A stretch of 64,000 bases of DNA from an uncultured Bacteriovoracaceae bacterium (GTDB taxonomy: Bacteria > Bdellovibrionota > Bacteriovoracia > Bacteriovoracales > Bacteriovoracaceae). How positions within the stretch are numbered: the first letter of the stretch is position 1; the number at the start of each line of letters is the position of its first letter. The notes under the pieces were generated by a model that did not search any database, was not told the DNA's origin, and saw only the letters and a list, made by a program, of their open reading frames with translations. Positions 54,559 to 63,215 of the stretch are shown here, piece after piece. Made by a program: the position numbers and the translations under genes. The stretch lies in the NCBI GenBank assembly GCA_937923325.1, contig CAKZUQ010000010.1:1-64000 (forward strand). The letters run 5' to 3'.

Positions 54559-56250
54559 TTATTTAAGTGAATCTTTAAGTTCTTTAATTCTGTCTTTATC
54601 AACTTTATTTACTAAACCTTTTGGCTTAGTTAGGAGTTTAAACTCATCAGTGAAGTACGATTCTAATTTATCAATATCTCCTGTATAAATAGACCTTTTA
54701 AGATCTAAAGAAATTTCAGGGAAATAAGCTAAAATATTTTTAGATAATGTTGGAAGGTATGGCTCAAATAATATACCAAGACATAGGGCATATATACTTG
54801 AATGAGCAATCGTGATTTTAGCAACATCTTTATCTTCTTTTATACTTGCCCATGGAGCTCCATCAGAAAAGAACACATTTGCAATTTGACCTATACTCAT
54901 AAGTTCTTCAAGACCTTTTTTAATAGATACATTTTCAAGATGAGCATTAAAATTCTTAATTTTATCTTTTAATTCATTTGCCTGATCTAATCTTAAAAAT
55001 GAAGTGAAGCTTTCTTTATCAATTCCATCAGTCCAATTCTTATAGAAGAAAGTTAAACATCTATTTACAAAGTTTCCTATATTGTTTGCCAGCTCATTAT
55101 TAATCTTTGCTTCAAAGCCTTCCCAAGTAAAACTTGAATCACTAGATTCTGGGATTAAAGTCGTAAGATAGTATCTAATATTGTCCTGTCCAAATTCTTC
55201 AATTGTTTTAAAAGCATCGACATAATGTCCTTTTGACTTAGAAAATTGCTTACCTTCTAAGTTAACATATTGATTTGCAGGAAGATTAGTAACAGGTTGA
55301 ACAACACCACTGGCCATACTCATAACTGGAAAGATGATGGAGTGGAAGATGATATTATCTTTTCCAATAAAATTAGTGATTTTAGTATTTGGGTTTTGCC
55401 ACCAGTCTTTTAGATAGTCTTCATCACTGTCTTTTAAAAGCTCTTTAGTATTACTAACATAACCTATTGGTGCATCAAACCAAACATATAGCTTTTTACC
55501 TTTGGCCTCATCTAAAGGAACATCTATTCCCCAATCTAAGTCTCTAGTTATTGCCCTATCTACCATCTTTTCTTTTGATAAAGAGTCTACAAAAGAAAAT
55601 ACCGATTTTTTCCAGTCTTTTGATTTAGACTCAATCCATTCTCTATATTCTTTATGGTACTTAGAAAGCATCAAGTACCACTGATCAACAGATTTAACTT
55701 CAATATTTGTAGACTCACAAAACTTACATACAGGCTTAATTAGCTTTACAGCATCTATCCATTCACCGCACTTTGGACACTCATCGCCTCTTGCTTCTTC
55801 GTAACCACATATATAACATTCACCTTCAACAAACCTATCTGGTAAATAGTTATTACAGTCTTGGCATTGAAGTTGATCTTCAGCTCTTTTCTCAATAAAG
55901 CCTTTATCATGTAACTCTTTAAACCACTTAACAGTTTCCACTGCATGATAATCTTTAGAAGTTTGTCCAAAATAATCAAAAGTTATACCATACTGATCAA
56001 AAACCTCTTTATGCTCTTTATGCCATTGATCTACATAGGTTTGATAATCAATACCTGCTTTATTAGCATTTTGCATAATTGCAACACCATGCTCATCAGA
56101 GCCACTTATATGTATTGTGCTTTCTCCAAGAAGCTTTTTGTGCTTCGTGTAAATATCTGCAGGAAGATAAACTCCAGCTATATGACCAAAGTGAATAGGT
56201 CCATTTGCATATGGTAAGGCCGAAGTGATTAAATTTTTTGAATTATTCAT
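54559..56250 (-). CDS. metG: Methionyl-tRNA synthetase
   Basis: 563 residues. The HIGH motif appears as PIHFGH. The zinc-knuckle insertion has four CxxC pairs (CQDC, CYIC, CPKC, CKFC). KFSKSKGH is the KMSKS loop. It lacks the C-terminal EMAP/tRNA-binding domain of the E. coli enzyme, which is a known shorter form. It charges initiator and elongator tRNA-Met in the cytoplasm. AGGTAA precedes the ATG. It is divergent from the helicase gene. Confidence 0.97.
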   Translation of the reverse strand: MNNSKNLITSALPYANGPIHFGHIAGVYLPADIYTKHKKLLGESTIHISGSDEHGVAIMQNANKAGIDYQTYVDQWHKEHKEVFDQYGITFDYFGQTSKDYHAVETVKWFKELHDKGFIEKRAEDQLQCQDCNNYLPDRFVEGECYICGYEEARGDECPKCGEWIDAVKLIKPVCKFCESTNIEVKSVDQWYLMLSKYHKEYREWIESKSKDWKKSVFSFVDSLSKEKMVDRAITRDLDWGIDVPLDEAKGKKLYVWFDAPIGYVSNTKELLKDSDEDYLKDWWQNPNTKITNFIGKDNIIFHSIIFPVMSMASGVVQPVTNLPANQYVNLEGKQFSKSKGHYVDAFKTIEEFGQDNIRYYLTTLIPESSDSSFTWEGFEAKINNELANNIGNFVNRCLTFFYKNWTDGIDKESFTSFLRLDQANELKDKIKNFNAHLENVSIKKGLEELMSIGQIANVFFSDGAPWASIKEDKDVAKITIAHSSIYALCLGILFEPYLPTLSKNILAYFPEISLDLKRSIYTGDIDKLESYFTDEFKLLTKPKGLVNKVDKDRIKELKDSLK

Positions 56251-56343
56251 AATATATTACCTAAATTTAGTATTCAATAAGACTGATAGTATATAATTAA
56301 TGTATACTCATCGCCAAATACTCAAAGAGAAATTTAATTAAAT

Positions 56344-58377
56344 ATGTTTGATTTAGATACATTAAACCCAGAACAAAAAAGAGCTGCAACAAGTGTTGAG
56401 GGCCCTCTTTTAATTCTAGCAGGAGCAGGCTCTGGAAAAACAAGAACAGTTACCTTTAGAATTGCCCATATGGTTAAGGATTTAAGAATAAATCCTAAAG
56501 AAATACTAGCAGTTAGCTTTACAAACAAAGCAGCAACAGAAATGCACGAAAGAGTTGGTAAGCTTTTAGGGCCCAAGCTCAAACGTGGCATTACGCTATG
56601 TACTTTTCATTCTTTGGCCATAAGAATTTTAAGAGAAGATATCTCAAAACTTGGTTATTCAAAAGATTTTACAATTTATGATTCTGCAGATCAGTTATCA
56701 ATTGTCAGAGAAGCATTAAAAAATTTCAAAATGGAAAAAGCATCATTTGATAAAAAGCAGATACTCTCAAGAATTGGATATTTAAAAAATAATGCCATCA
56801 CGGCTGAAGCTTTTAAAGACACTGAATTTTTTGATGATGAAAGTGACTATGATTTGGCCGTTGAATATGTTTATCACTACTACCAAGATAAATTGCAGTT
56901 CTACAATGCTGTTGACTTTGATGATATTTTATTTTTAGCGGTAAGACTTTTTAATGACTACCCTGAGGTTGCTGAAAAATACTCTAAAAGATACAAGTAT
57001 ATTATGGTTGATGAATATCAAGATACAAATGGTCTACAGTTCGATTTCGTACAAGGGCTAACTTCGACTCATCAAAACATATGTGTCGTTGGAGATGATG
57101 ATCAATCCATTTATGCATTTAGGGGCGCAGATTTATCCAACATTTTAAACTTTGAAAAACAGTATGAAGATACAAAAGTTATAAAACTAGAGCAAAACTA
57201 TAGATCAACGGCAAAAATCCTAGAACTCGCAAATGTTGTTATAAAAAAGAATAAAAAGAGAAAAGATAAGACAATGAGATCTACAAACTTTGGAGGTAAT
57301 CTTCCTGAGTTATGGGGATGTGCAAACACAGATCACGAAGCACAAATTGTAATAGATGAAATTATCAAAATTCAAAAAGAAGGTTTATTTCTTGGAGAAG
57401 TAGCTCTTTTATATAGAAGTAATACTCAAGTCCCCCCTTTTGAAGATCAACTAAGACTTGCTCAGATACCCTATACTATAATTGGTGGACAAAAGTTCTA
57501 TGAAAAAAAAGAAATTAAAGACTTAATTGCATACCTCAGCGTAATAAATAATACAAAAGATGAACTATCTTTAAGAAGAATTTTAAATGTTCCTAATAGA
57601 GGGATCGGAACTAAAACACTAAACAAGCTCTTAGACTTGGCTCAAGAAGAAAATACCTCACTTTTCAATATTATCAAAAAAAATCCTCTGGGTGATTCTA
57701 AACAAGGAATAGCACTAAGAGCATTTGTTATTATAATTGAGAGGTATCAAGATTTATTTAAAACGATGACCATAGTTCAAGGCTTAGCTTCATTGATTCA
57801 AGAGATTAACTATTTAGAATTCGTTGATAAAAGCTATGACAGTCCAAAGATTGCAAAAAGAAAAAGAGATGATGTTTCTAACTTTTTAATGTCTACAGAA
57901 AGATTCTATGATCGCTTTAAAGAAGATGCCACTCTACAGAACTACCTTGAAAGACTCCTATTAGCGGATGCAAGTGATAACAAAGATGATGATGGAATCT
58001 TAAAGAATGAAGTTCAACTAATGACTCTACATGCATCTAAAGGTCTTGAATTTGATATTGTATTTATGATTGGATGCGAAGAAGAACTTCTTCCACACAA
58101 GAATACGATTCAAGAAGGATCTGAAGTAGATGAAGAAAGAAGATTATTCTATGTAGGTGTAACAAGAGCTAAAAAGAGACTCTATATTACTCATGCTCAT
58201 GAAAGAAGAATTTATGGAAAAGATTTAAAACGATTTCCTTCAAGGTTTGTTATAGACGTTGAGGAGAATTACTTGGTTCCAAAAGACCGAACAGGCTTTG
58301 CACATATGACAGAAGAAGAAGAGAAAGAACATAAATCTGATTTCTTCAATGATTTATTAAGCTCACTCGATGATTAA
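56344..58377 (+). CDS. UvrD/PcrA/Rep-family DNA helicase
   Basis: 677 residues, near Rep and PcrA size. All SF1A motifs are present: LNPEQKRAAT (Q), AGAGSGKT (I), SFTNKAA (Ia), DEYQDTN (II), GDDDQSIYAFRGA (III), EQNYRST (IV), LMTLHASKGLEF (V) and YVGVTRAKKRL (VI). It is a 3'-5' helicase for replication restart and excision repair. UvrD, PcrA and Rep cannot be told apart from motifs alone; the short C terminus resembles Rep. The ribosome site is weak (GAGAAA). Confidence 0.93.
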   Translation: MFDLDTLNPEQKRAATSVEGPLLILAGAGSGKTRTVTFRIAHMVKDLRINPKEILAVSFTNKAATEMHERVGKLLGPKLKRGITLCTFHSLAIRILREDISKLGYSKDFTIYDSADQLSIVREALKNFKMEKASFDKKQILSRIGYLKNNAITAEAFKDTEFFDDESDYDLAVEYVYHYYQDKLQFYNAVDFDDILFLAVRLFNDYPEVAEKYSKRYKYIMVDEYQDTNGLQFDFVQGLTSTHQNICVVGDDDQSIYAFRGADLSNILNFEKQYEDTKVIKLEQNYRSTAKILELANVVIKKNKKRKDKTMRSTNFGGNLPELWGCANTDHEAQIVIDEIIKIQKEGLFLGEVALLYRSNTQVPPFEDQLRLAQIPYTIIGGQKFYEKKEIKDLIAYLSVINNTKDELSLRRILNVPNRGIGTKTLNKLLDLAQEENTSLFNIIKKNPLGDSKQGIALRAFVIIIERYQDLFKTMTIVQGLASLIQEINYLEFVDKSYDSPKIAKRKRDDVSNFLMSTERFYDRFKEDATLQNYLERLLLADASDNKDDDGILKNEVQLMTLHASKGLEFDIVFMIGCEEELLPHKNTIQEGSEVDEERRLFYVGVTRAKKRLYITHAHERRIYGKDLKRFPSRFVIDVEENYLVPKDRTGFAHMTEEEEKEHKSDFFNDLLSSLDD

Positions 58378-58459
58378 AACAAAATACAATTATAAGTTTA
58401 ATTCACGTTAATCCCAAGAAATTAGAAAGAATACCCCGTATACCTATGATTTTTTATCT

Positions 58460-58915
58460 TCACCACTTATATTTTTTATTAATAGGTATTTTTATTGCTT
58501 TGTGAAATTGATCCTTAGGTAGTGCAATATCTATCGTCCCTCTGCATTCGAAATCACTTTCAACATATTCTATGTTCAAAGTAAGCTTCATACCTTCGTC
58601 GAAAAGCCATTGTTCATGTAATAAATCGCTCTTCAAATAGTTATTTATTTGATCTTTAATTTACTCTACAGTTGGAACCTTCTCGTTTTCTATACAGTAT
58701 TTTTGAATTTGATCATCTAATCCTTTAAAACCTGAATGCTTCAACTCCTTAACATCTCCAACCCAAGACTCAGGAGAGCTAGATGGATCATACAACTCAA
58801 CAGCTTTCTCTACCTTCTTAACACGTTCAGCTGTATCAGCATATTTGCTACTAGAAGTTTTGACTTCCGTATGTAAACAAGAAGATAAGATGATTAATGT
58901 AATAAGAATTGTCAT
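58460..58915 (-). pseudogene. Lipoprotein gene interrupted by an in-frame stop
   Basis: The first part (58915-58661) encodes 84 residues: signal MTILITLIILSSC with lipobox LSSC and Cys13, then a charged helical chain ending KVPTVE. After TAA (58663-58661) the same frame continues without a break for 66 protein-like residues (IKDQINNYLKSDLLHEQWLF through FECRGTIDIALPKDQFHK) to TGA at 58460. The downstream part has no start codon near its beginning and no ribosome site, so one codon appears to have become a stop. Either the gene is truncated at 84 residues, or the stop is read through. No family recognised. Confidence 0.6.
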
Positions 58916-59060
58916 ATCTCAATTTATCCTAATATTCGCTCTAAATCCAAAAAGCTGAACACGAAATTAATATTTTTCATATATACCATACAAACTACTT
59001 CTTTACTTTATAGTTGAAGAGACACTACCTCAAGAAATGAATAGACCATCATTCGTTACT

Positions 59061-59080
59061 CTATAGTAGATCTACTATAG
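59061..59080. promoter_or_regulatory. Perfect 20-bp palindrome
   Basis: CTATAGTAGATCTACTATAG is its own reverse complement, with no mismatch over 20 bp. It sits alone in the 58,916-59,240 gap, which otherwise holds no gene. Such a gapless dyad suits a dimeric regulator site. It lies about 145 bp upstream of the lipoprotein start on that strand. Confidence 0.5.
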
Positions 59081-59247
59081 TATATTTTCAATTCAAAACT
59101 CAAATAACGCACAAAGACCGACTACAAGTCCTACATGTAAAGAGTCCAAATATTTCACTAATTGATTTTGTACAATATCAACTATTTATAAAGGGAGTAA
59201 TCGTTTACAACTGATATAAATGCTTTAAGTTACCATTACAAAGAAAT

Positions 59248-59271
59248 AAAAAAAGGGCCATCCTTGGCCCT
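59248..59271 (-). terminator. Strong terminator with an AGGA tetraloop
   Basis: On the minus strand AGGGCCA (59271-59265) and TGGCCCT (59260-59254) form a 7-bp stem closing AGGA, followed by seven T. It ends whatever is transcribed leftward from 59,600, either the candidate small RNA or the 3' UTR of the leucine operon. Confidence 0.88.
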
Positions 59272-59520
59272 ATACACTTTTAAAGTGAATCCATCCTTGG
59301 ATATAACTTTTCTCAACCTTAATACTTAATTTTTTAGTTTATACTTTTGTGTGTATATACCTAGTTCTCAAGATTGATCAAATTTACATCCTCCAAACTT
59401 ACCTCTCTCAAATAGGTTTGAAAAAATTTGAAAAAACCATCCTTTTGAAAAGTTATTAATTTGAAAATAAAATCCATCTTATATTCATAACTTTCCATTA
59501 ACTTATTCTTAATGTATCGA
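59248..59520 (-). ncRNA. Candidate CsrA/RsmA-sequestering small RNA
   Basis: The roughly 270-nt minus-strand stretch has no coding frame of note but carries four [A/G]GGATG motifs (CAAGGATGG near 59259-59267 and 59292-59300, GGAGGATG at 59394-59387, AAAGGATG at 59446-59438) plus two further GGA. Two are presented as AGGA loops on perfect stems: ATCCA/TGGAT (59302-59289) and the terminator stem. A third, GGAGGA, lies in a loop closed by AAGUUU/AAAUUU. CARGGAUG in hairpin loops is the known CsrA recognition sequence, and repeats of it ended by an intrinsic terminator define CsrB/RsmY-type RNAs. A TTGACA promoter lies at the right place. The alternative is that this is the long 3' UTR of the leucine operon. 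CsrA itself is not in the window. Confidence 0.45.
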
Positions 59521-59527
59521 TATATTT

Positions 59528-59556
59528 ATTGTGAAATATTCAACTTCCTATGTCAA
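59528..59556 (-). promoter_or_regulatory. Promoter for the candidate small RNA
   Basis: Minus-strand TTGACA (59556-59551), a 17-base spacer and CACAAT (59533-59528), a perfect -35 with a 4/6 -10. Predicted start near 59521. It lies 45 bp beyond the end of the last leucine-operon gene. Confidence 0.45.
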
Positions 59557-59601
59557 AAAATAAATACGAATTAAACAAAATAATTGTTAACTAAACTAAT
59601 A

Positions 59602-60402
59602 CTAACTATTATCTTTACTTGTAGAAATAATCTTTTTAAGTAAATTAAAATGCTCAGGAGTTCTTTGAGTTATACCTTGATAACTTGCAAGCAAGTCAAG
59701 AGTACTGTACAAATCATTGTTTCGAGCATGAACTATAGATCTTTTGGCCATAGAGTTTGCAACTGCTGAATTAGAACAAATTTGATCAGCTATATTTCTG
59801 ACTTTTTCTAACAGTTCGTCTGATTCAAAAAGACTACTGACAAGATTCATACTCAAAGCTTCTTCACTATTATATATCTTTGCTGTTAGGGTCATCTCCA
59901 TGGCCTTAGAGTAACCCACAACTCTTTGAAGAAAATATGTTCCACCATCACCAGGAATTAAGCCTAATTTTGTAAATGTCTCTCCAAATTTAGCTTTTGT
60001 ACTAGCAATTCTAATATCACACATACAGGCTAAATCTAAACCAGCTCCGATAGCAGCTCCATTTACCATAGCAATCGTTGGCGTGGACAAGCTATTGAAA
60101 CATACTGGTATCTTTTGAATACCTCTTTTATATCTAAGCCTTAATTCATTAGATTCACCAGCAAACATACCTTCTTTATTAAGCATTTGCTTAATATCTC
60201 CGCCAGCGCAAAAGTGCTTTCCTTCACCCGTAATGATAATACAATGTATCGAATCATCTTCATCGGCAAAATAAAGTAAATCGACTAAATCTTGAATCAT
60301 TTCTACAGTGAAAGCATTACTCGCCTGAGGTCTATTTAAAGTGATCCATAACTGATTTTCTAAAGTTGAGATTTTAAGATCATTTAATTTTCTTGAATAC
60401 AT
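59602..60402 (-). CDS. Enoyl-CoA hydratase/isomerase family protein
   Basis: 266 residues of crotonase fold. GEGKHFCAGGDIKQM forms the oxyanion-hole region, NGAAIGAGLDLACMCDIR the second, and FGETFTKLGLIPGDGGTYF carries the position of one catalytic Glu (FGET) with GDGG in place of the second. Last gene of the leucine-degradation run, one base after the HMG-CoA lyase stop. The exact step is not evident: it may serve isovalerate, another branched acyl-CoA or general beta-oxidation. Confidence 0.85.
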   Translation of the reverse strand: MYSRKLNDLKISTLENQLWITLNRPQASNAFTVEMIQDLVDLLYFADEDDSIHCIIITGEGKHFCAGGDIKQMLNKEGMFAGESNELRLRYKRGIQKIPVCFNSLSTPTIAMVNGAAIGAGLDLACMCDIRIASTKAKFGETFTKLGLIPGDGGTYFLQRVVGYSKAMEMTLTAKIYNSEEALSMNLVSSLFESDELLEKVRNIADQICSNSAVANSMAKRSIVHARNNDLYSTLDLLASYQGITQRTPEHFNLLKKIISTSKDNS

Positions 60403-60403
60403 G

Positions 60404-61318
60404 CTATGCCTTATTTTTAAAGTAAGATGATAAAAACTTAGAGGGAGTCTCTTTATTAATAACCCCCAAAATAAACCGCGAGGCTTCTGAAATTTTATTA
60501 AGCTTTACCCCAGTTTTAATCCCCAAAGATTCAAATAAATAAATTAAATCTTCAGTTGCGACATTTCCTGTCGCACCCTTTGCATAAGGACATCCCCCCA
60601 ACCCTCCTGAGGAAGAATCAAAAGTAGTAATTCCATGCTTAAGACTTACTAATATATTTGCTATGGCCATACCTCTGGTGTCATGAAAGTGCATCGCAAT
60701 TTTAGATTTATCTAAATGCTGTAGGACAAAACTTAAATATTCATCTACTTGCTTAGGAGTACCAACTCCGATTGTATCTCCAATTGAAATTTGATAAACA
60801 CCTAAGTCCTGGAACCTTAAACATATGGCCAAAAGTTCTTCTTTAGACATATGACCTTGATATGGACAACCAAATGCTGTTGAGACATATGCTCGAACTT
60901 TAATGTTGTCCTGATGTGCAAGAGTTGCAATCTCAGACATAACTTTAAAGCTCTCATCGACAGTCATATTAATATTTTTTTTTGTAAATTCATTACTTGT
61001 TGCTGAGAAAAGTGCAATTTCCTCTACTCCAGCTTCTTTTGCTAGGTTATATCCTTTTAAATTAGGAACAAGGCAAGGAAGATTAATATCTATTAATTCA
61101 TCATTGGCGAGCTTAAAAAGATCAGATGCATTTGCCATTTGTGGAACAGCTTTCGGACTAACAAAGCTTGTGACTTCGATAGTTTTTAAACCTGCTTTAG
61201 AAAGTAAACGAATATATTTAACTTTATCCTCTAAAGAAACATTAACCTTTTCATTCTGAAGTCCATCTCGTGGCCCAACTTCAACAATATTAACTTCTTT
61301 TGGAAGATCATTAAACAT
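60404..61318 (-). CDS. liuE: Hydroxymethylglutaryl-CoA lyase
   Basis: 304 residues, TIM-barrel. It splits HMG-CoA to acetyl-CoA and acetoacetate, the last step of leucine breakdown. VEVGPRDGLQNEK near the N terminus (Arg for catalysis), MHFHDTRGMA (metal His pair) and the signature GGLGGCPYAKGATGNVATED with the catalytic Cys are intact. It starts 2 bases after the biotin-carrier stop and ends 1 base before the next ATG, a tightly packed operon. Confidence 0.95.
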   Translation of the reverse strand: MFNDLPKEVNIVEVGPRDGLQNEKVNVSLEDKVKYIRLLSKAGLKTIEVTSFVSPKAVPQMANASDLFKLANDELIDINLPCLVPNLKGYNLAKEAGVEEIALFSATSNEFTKKNINMTVDESFKVMSEIATLAHQDNIKVRAYVSTAFGCPYQGHMSKEELLAICLRFQDLGVYQISIGDTIGVGTPKQVDEYLSFVLQHLDKSKIAMHFHDTRGMAIANILVSLKHGITTFDSSSGGLGGCPYAKGATGNVATEDLIYLFESLGIKTGVKLNKISEASRFILGVINKETPSKFLSSYFKNKA

Positions 61319-61320
61319 AG

Positions 61321-61761
61321 TTAATCTAACTCACACAAAAGACTATTCCCAGTAACTTGCTCGCCTTCTTTGTATAGAATTTTTGTTAGAACTCCATCTT
61401 TATTTGCTTTAATATTGTGTTCCATTTTCATGGCTTCCAATATTAAAATAGTATCTCCAGCCTTCACAGAGTCCCCCTCCTTGAGAAGTATCTTAAATAT
61501 TTTTCCAGGCATAGGGCTTAAAAGAGACCCCTCTTTCATCGATTGAGAAGATGAACTCTTCGCTTTAGGTAAGATTTTAGCATAGGCTTCAATATCACCA
61601 TCAAATACTTGGTACAGATCATCAGTAAAATCATTTATATTTAAAGATAAATCCTCTTTAGAAAAAGTAAATTTTCGATCATTAATCTTTAGAGTGACAG
61701 AATTACTGTCCTTATGAGTGATAATAAATTCAACTTTTTCGTTATTAACTATTGCTTTCAT
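61321..61761 (-). CDS. Biotin carboxyl carrier protein of acyl-CoA carboxylase
   Basis: 146 residues. The C-terminal 75 are a biotinyl domain with EAMKMEHNI, in which Lys112 takes biotin; the MKMEHN form is that of methylcrotonyl/propionyl-CoA carboxylases. LLSPMPGKIFKILLKEGD precedes it. Usually this domain is fused to the biotin carboxylase as one alpha subunit; here it is a separate gene whose ATG shares one base with the carboxylase stop. Confidence 0.9.
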   Translation of the reverse strand: MKAIVNNEKVEFIITHKDSNSVTLKINDRKFTFSKEDLSLNINDFTDDLYQVFDGDIEAYAKILPKAKSSSSQSMKEGSLLSPMPGKIFKILLKEGDSVKAGDTILILEAMKMEHNIKANKDGVLTKILYKEGEQVTGNSLLCELD

Positions 61762-63215
61762 TAAACATTCCTAAAGTTTGCTAAGTTGTTCCAACTATTA
61801 TTTTTTTCATCTTTATTTAAAATTAAATTCGAAAGGACTTTTGCTTTCTCATAGTCAGATAGAGACTTTGGAGCGAGTTCTTCTTTATTTAAAGCTAAGA
61901 AATGTGTGTGATAGTTTCCTTTTTCAAAACTAAAGTTTAGTAATACTCTTTTCATATAATCTCTATTAGTCTTAACACCACTAAAGGTGATCTCATTAAG
62001 AGCTATAATCATTTTGTCTCTAGCACTAATCCTATCATGAGAGTGGACAATAATCTTTGCAAGCATCGGATCATAGTTTGTACTAATGGAATCTCCATCT
62101 TTAAAGCCACAATCAAATCTTGCAACAGAGGATTTTCCAATCTTTAAAATTTTTCCGTTAGTCGGTAAAAAGTCATTATCAGGATCTTCTGCGTAAACAC
62201 GACATTCAAAAGAGTGTCCACTTTGCTTAATATCTGACTGCTTAAAAGGAAAAGCTTCTCCTTGAGCTGCAATTATTTGTAACTCAACCAAATCAACACC
62301 AGTGACCATTTCAGTAATTGGATGCTCTACTTGTAAACGAGTGTTCATTTCTAGGAAGTAAAATTTATTATCAGGGGCCAAAATAAATTCGATCGTTCCA
62401 GCTCCTAGATAATTTATACCTTTTGATATCTGAAGTGCAGCATTACAAATTTCTTGCCTTAAACTGTCGTCAAGAGCGGGACTTGGAGACTCTTCAATGA
62501 CTTTTTGATATCTTCTTTGGATAGAACATTCCCTATCATAAAAATGAAAATGATTACCTTTCCCATCACTAACGAGTTGTACTTCAATGTGCCTAGGATT
62601 TATAATATATTTTTCAAGTAAGACTTTATCGTTACCAAAGGCATTCATTGCCTCTCTTTTAGCAGAAGCTAAAGAACTTAAGAAATCCTCTTTCTTTTCA
62701 ACAATTTTCATTCCCTTACCACCGCCACCTGCAGTAGCTTTTACAAGAACGGGAAAATCTATTTTTTCAGCTTCAGATAAGAGTGTTTGTTCATCTTGAG
62801 AATCACCATGGTATCCAGGGATAAGTGGAACATTAATTTCTTCCATTTTTACTTTAGAAGTTTTTTTATCTCCCATCAATTCGATTGCTTCATTAGATGG
62901 ACCAATAAAAGTAATTCCATTATCACTTAAAGCATTCGCAAAAGTCGTATTTTCAGACAAAAAGCCATATCCAGGATGAATTGCATCAGCATTAGTATCT
63001 TTTGCAATTTTTATGATTTTTTCTATATTTAAATATGTATCGCTTAGAGGTCCACCGCCAAGAGATACAGATTCATCAGACATAAAACTATGAGGTAAAG
63101 TTTTATCCTCATCAGAAAAAATAGTAACTGTTTCAATTCCCATTTTTTTACAAGTGTTGATAACTCTTAATGCAATCTCTCCGCGGTTTGCAATTAGTAT
63201 TTTTTTTATTTTCAT
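61761..63215 (-). CDS. Biotin carboxylase subunit, probable methylcrotonyl-CoA carboxylase
   Basis: 484 residues, ATP-grasp. IANRGEIALRVI begins the N domain. GGGGKGMKIV is the glycine loop, PRHIEVQLVSDGKGN and ECSIQRRYQKVIEESP carry the biotin/bicarbonate site, and EMNTRLQVEHPITE completes the fold. It carboxylates biotin on the small carrier encoded next. Given HMG-CoA lyase and methylglutaconyl-CoA hydratase in the same operon, the likely substrate complex is 3-methylcrotonyl-CoA; the beta (carboxyltransferase) subunit must lie beyond the window edge. It overlaps the upstream gene by ATGA. Confidence 0.9.
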   Translation of the reverse strand: MKIKKILIANRGEIALRVINTCKKMGIETVTIFSDEDKTLPHSFMSDESVSLGGGPLSDTYLNIEKIIKIAKDTNADAIHPGYGFLSENTTFANALSDNGITFIGPSNEAIELMGDKKTSKVKMEEINVPLIPGYHGDSQDEQTLLSEAEKIDFPVLVKATAGGGGKGMKIVEKKEDFLSSLASAKREAMNAFGNDKVLLEKYIINPRHIEVQLVSDGKGNHFHFYDRECSIQRRYQKVIEESPSPALDDSLRQEICNAALQISKGINYLGAGTIEFILAPDNKFYFLEMNTRLQVEHPITEMVTGVDLVELQIIAAQGEAFPFKQSDIKQSGHSFECRVYAEDPDNDFLPTNGKILKIGKSSVARFDCGFKDGDSISTNYDPMLAKIIVHSHDRISARDKMIIALNEITFSGVKTNRDYMKRVLLNFSFEKGNYHTHFLALNKEELAPKSLSDYEKAKVLSNLILNKDEKNNSWNNLANFRNV

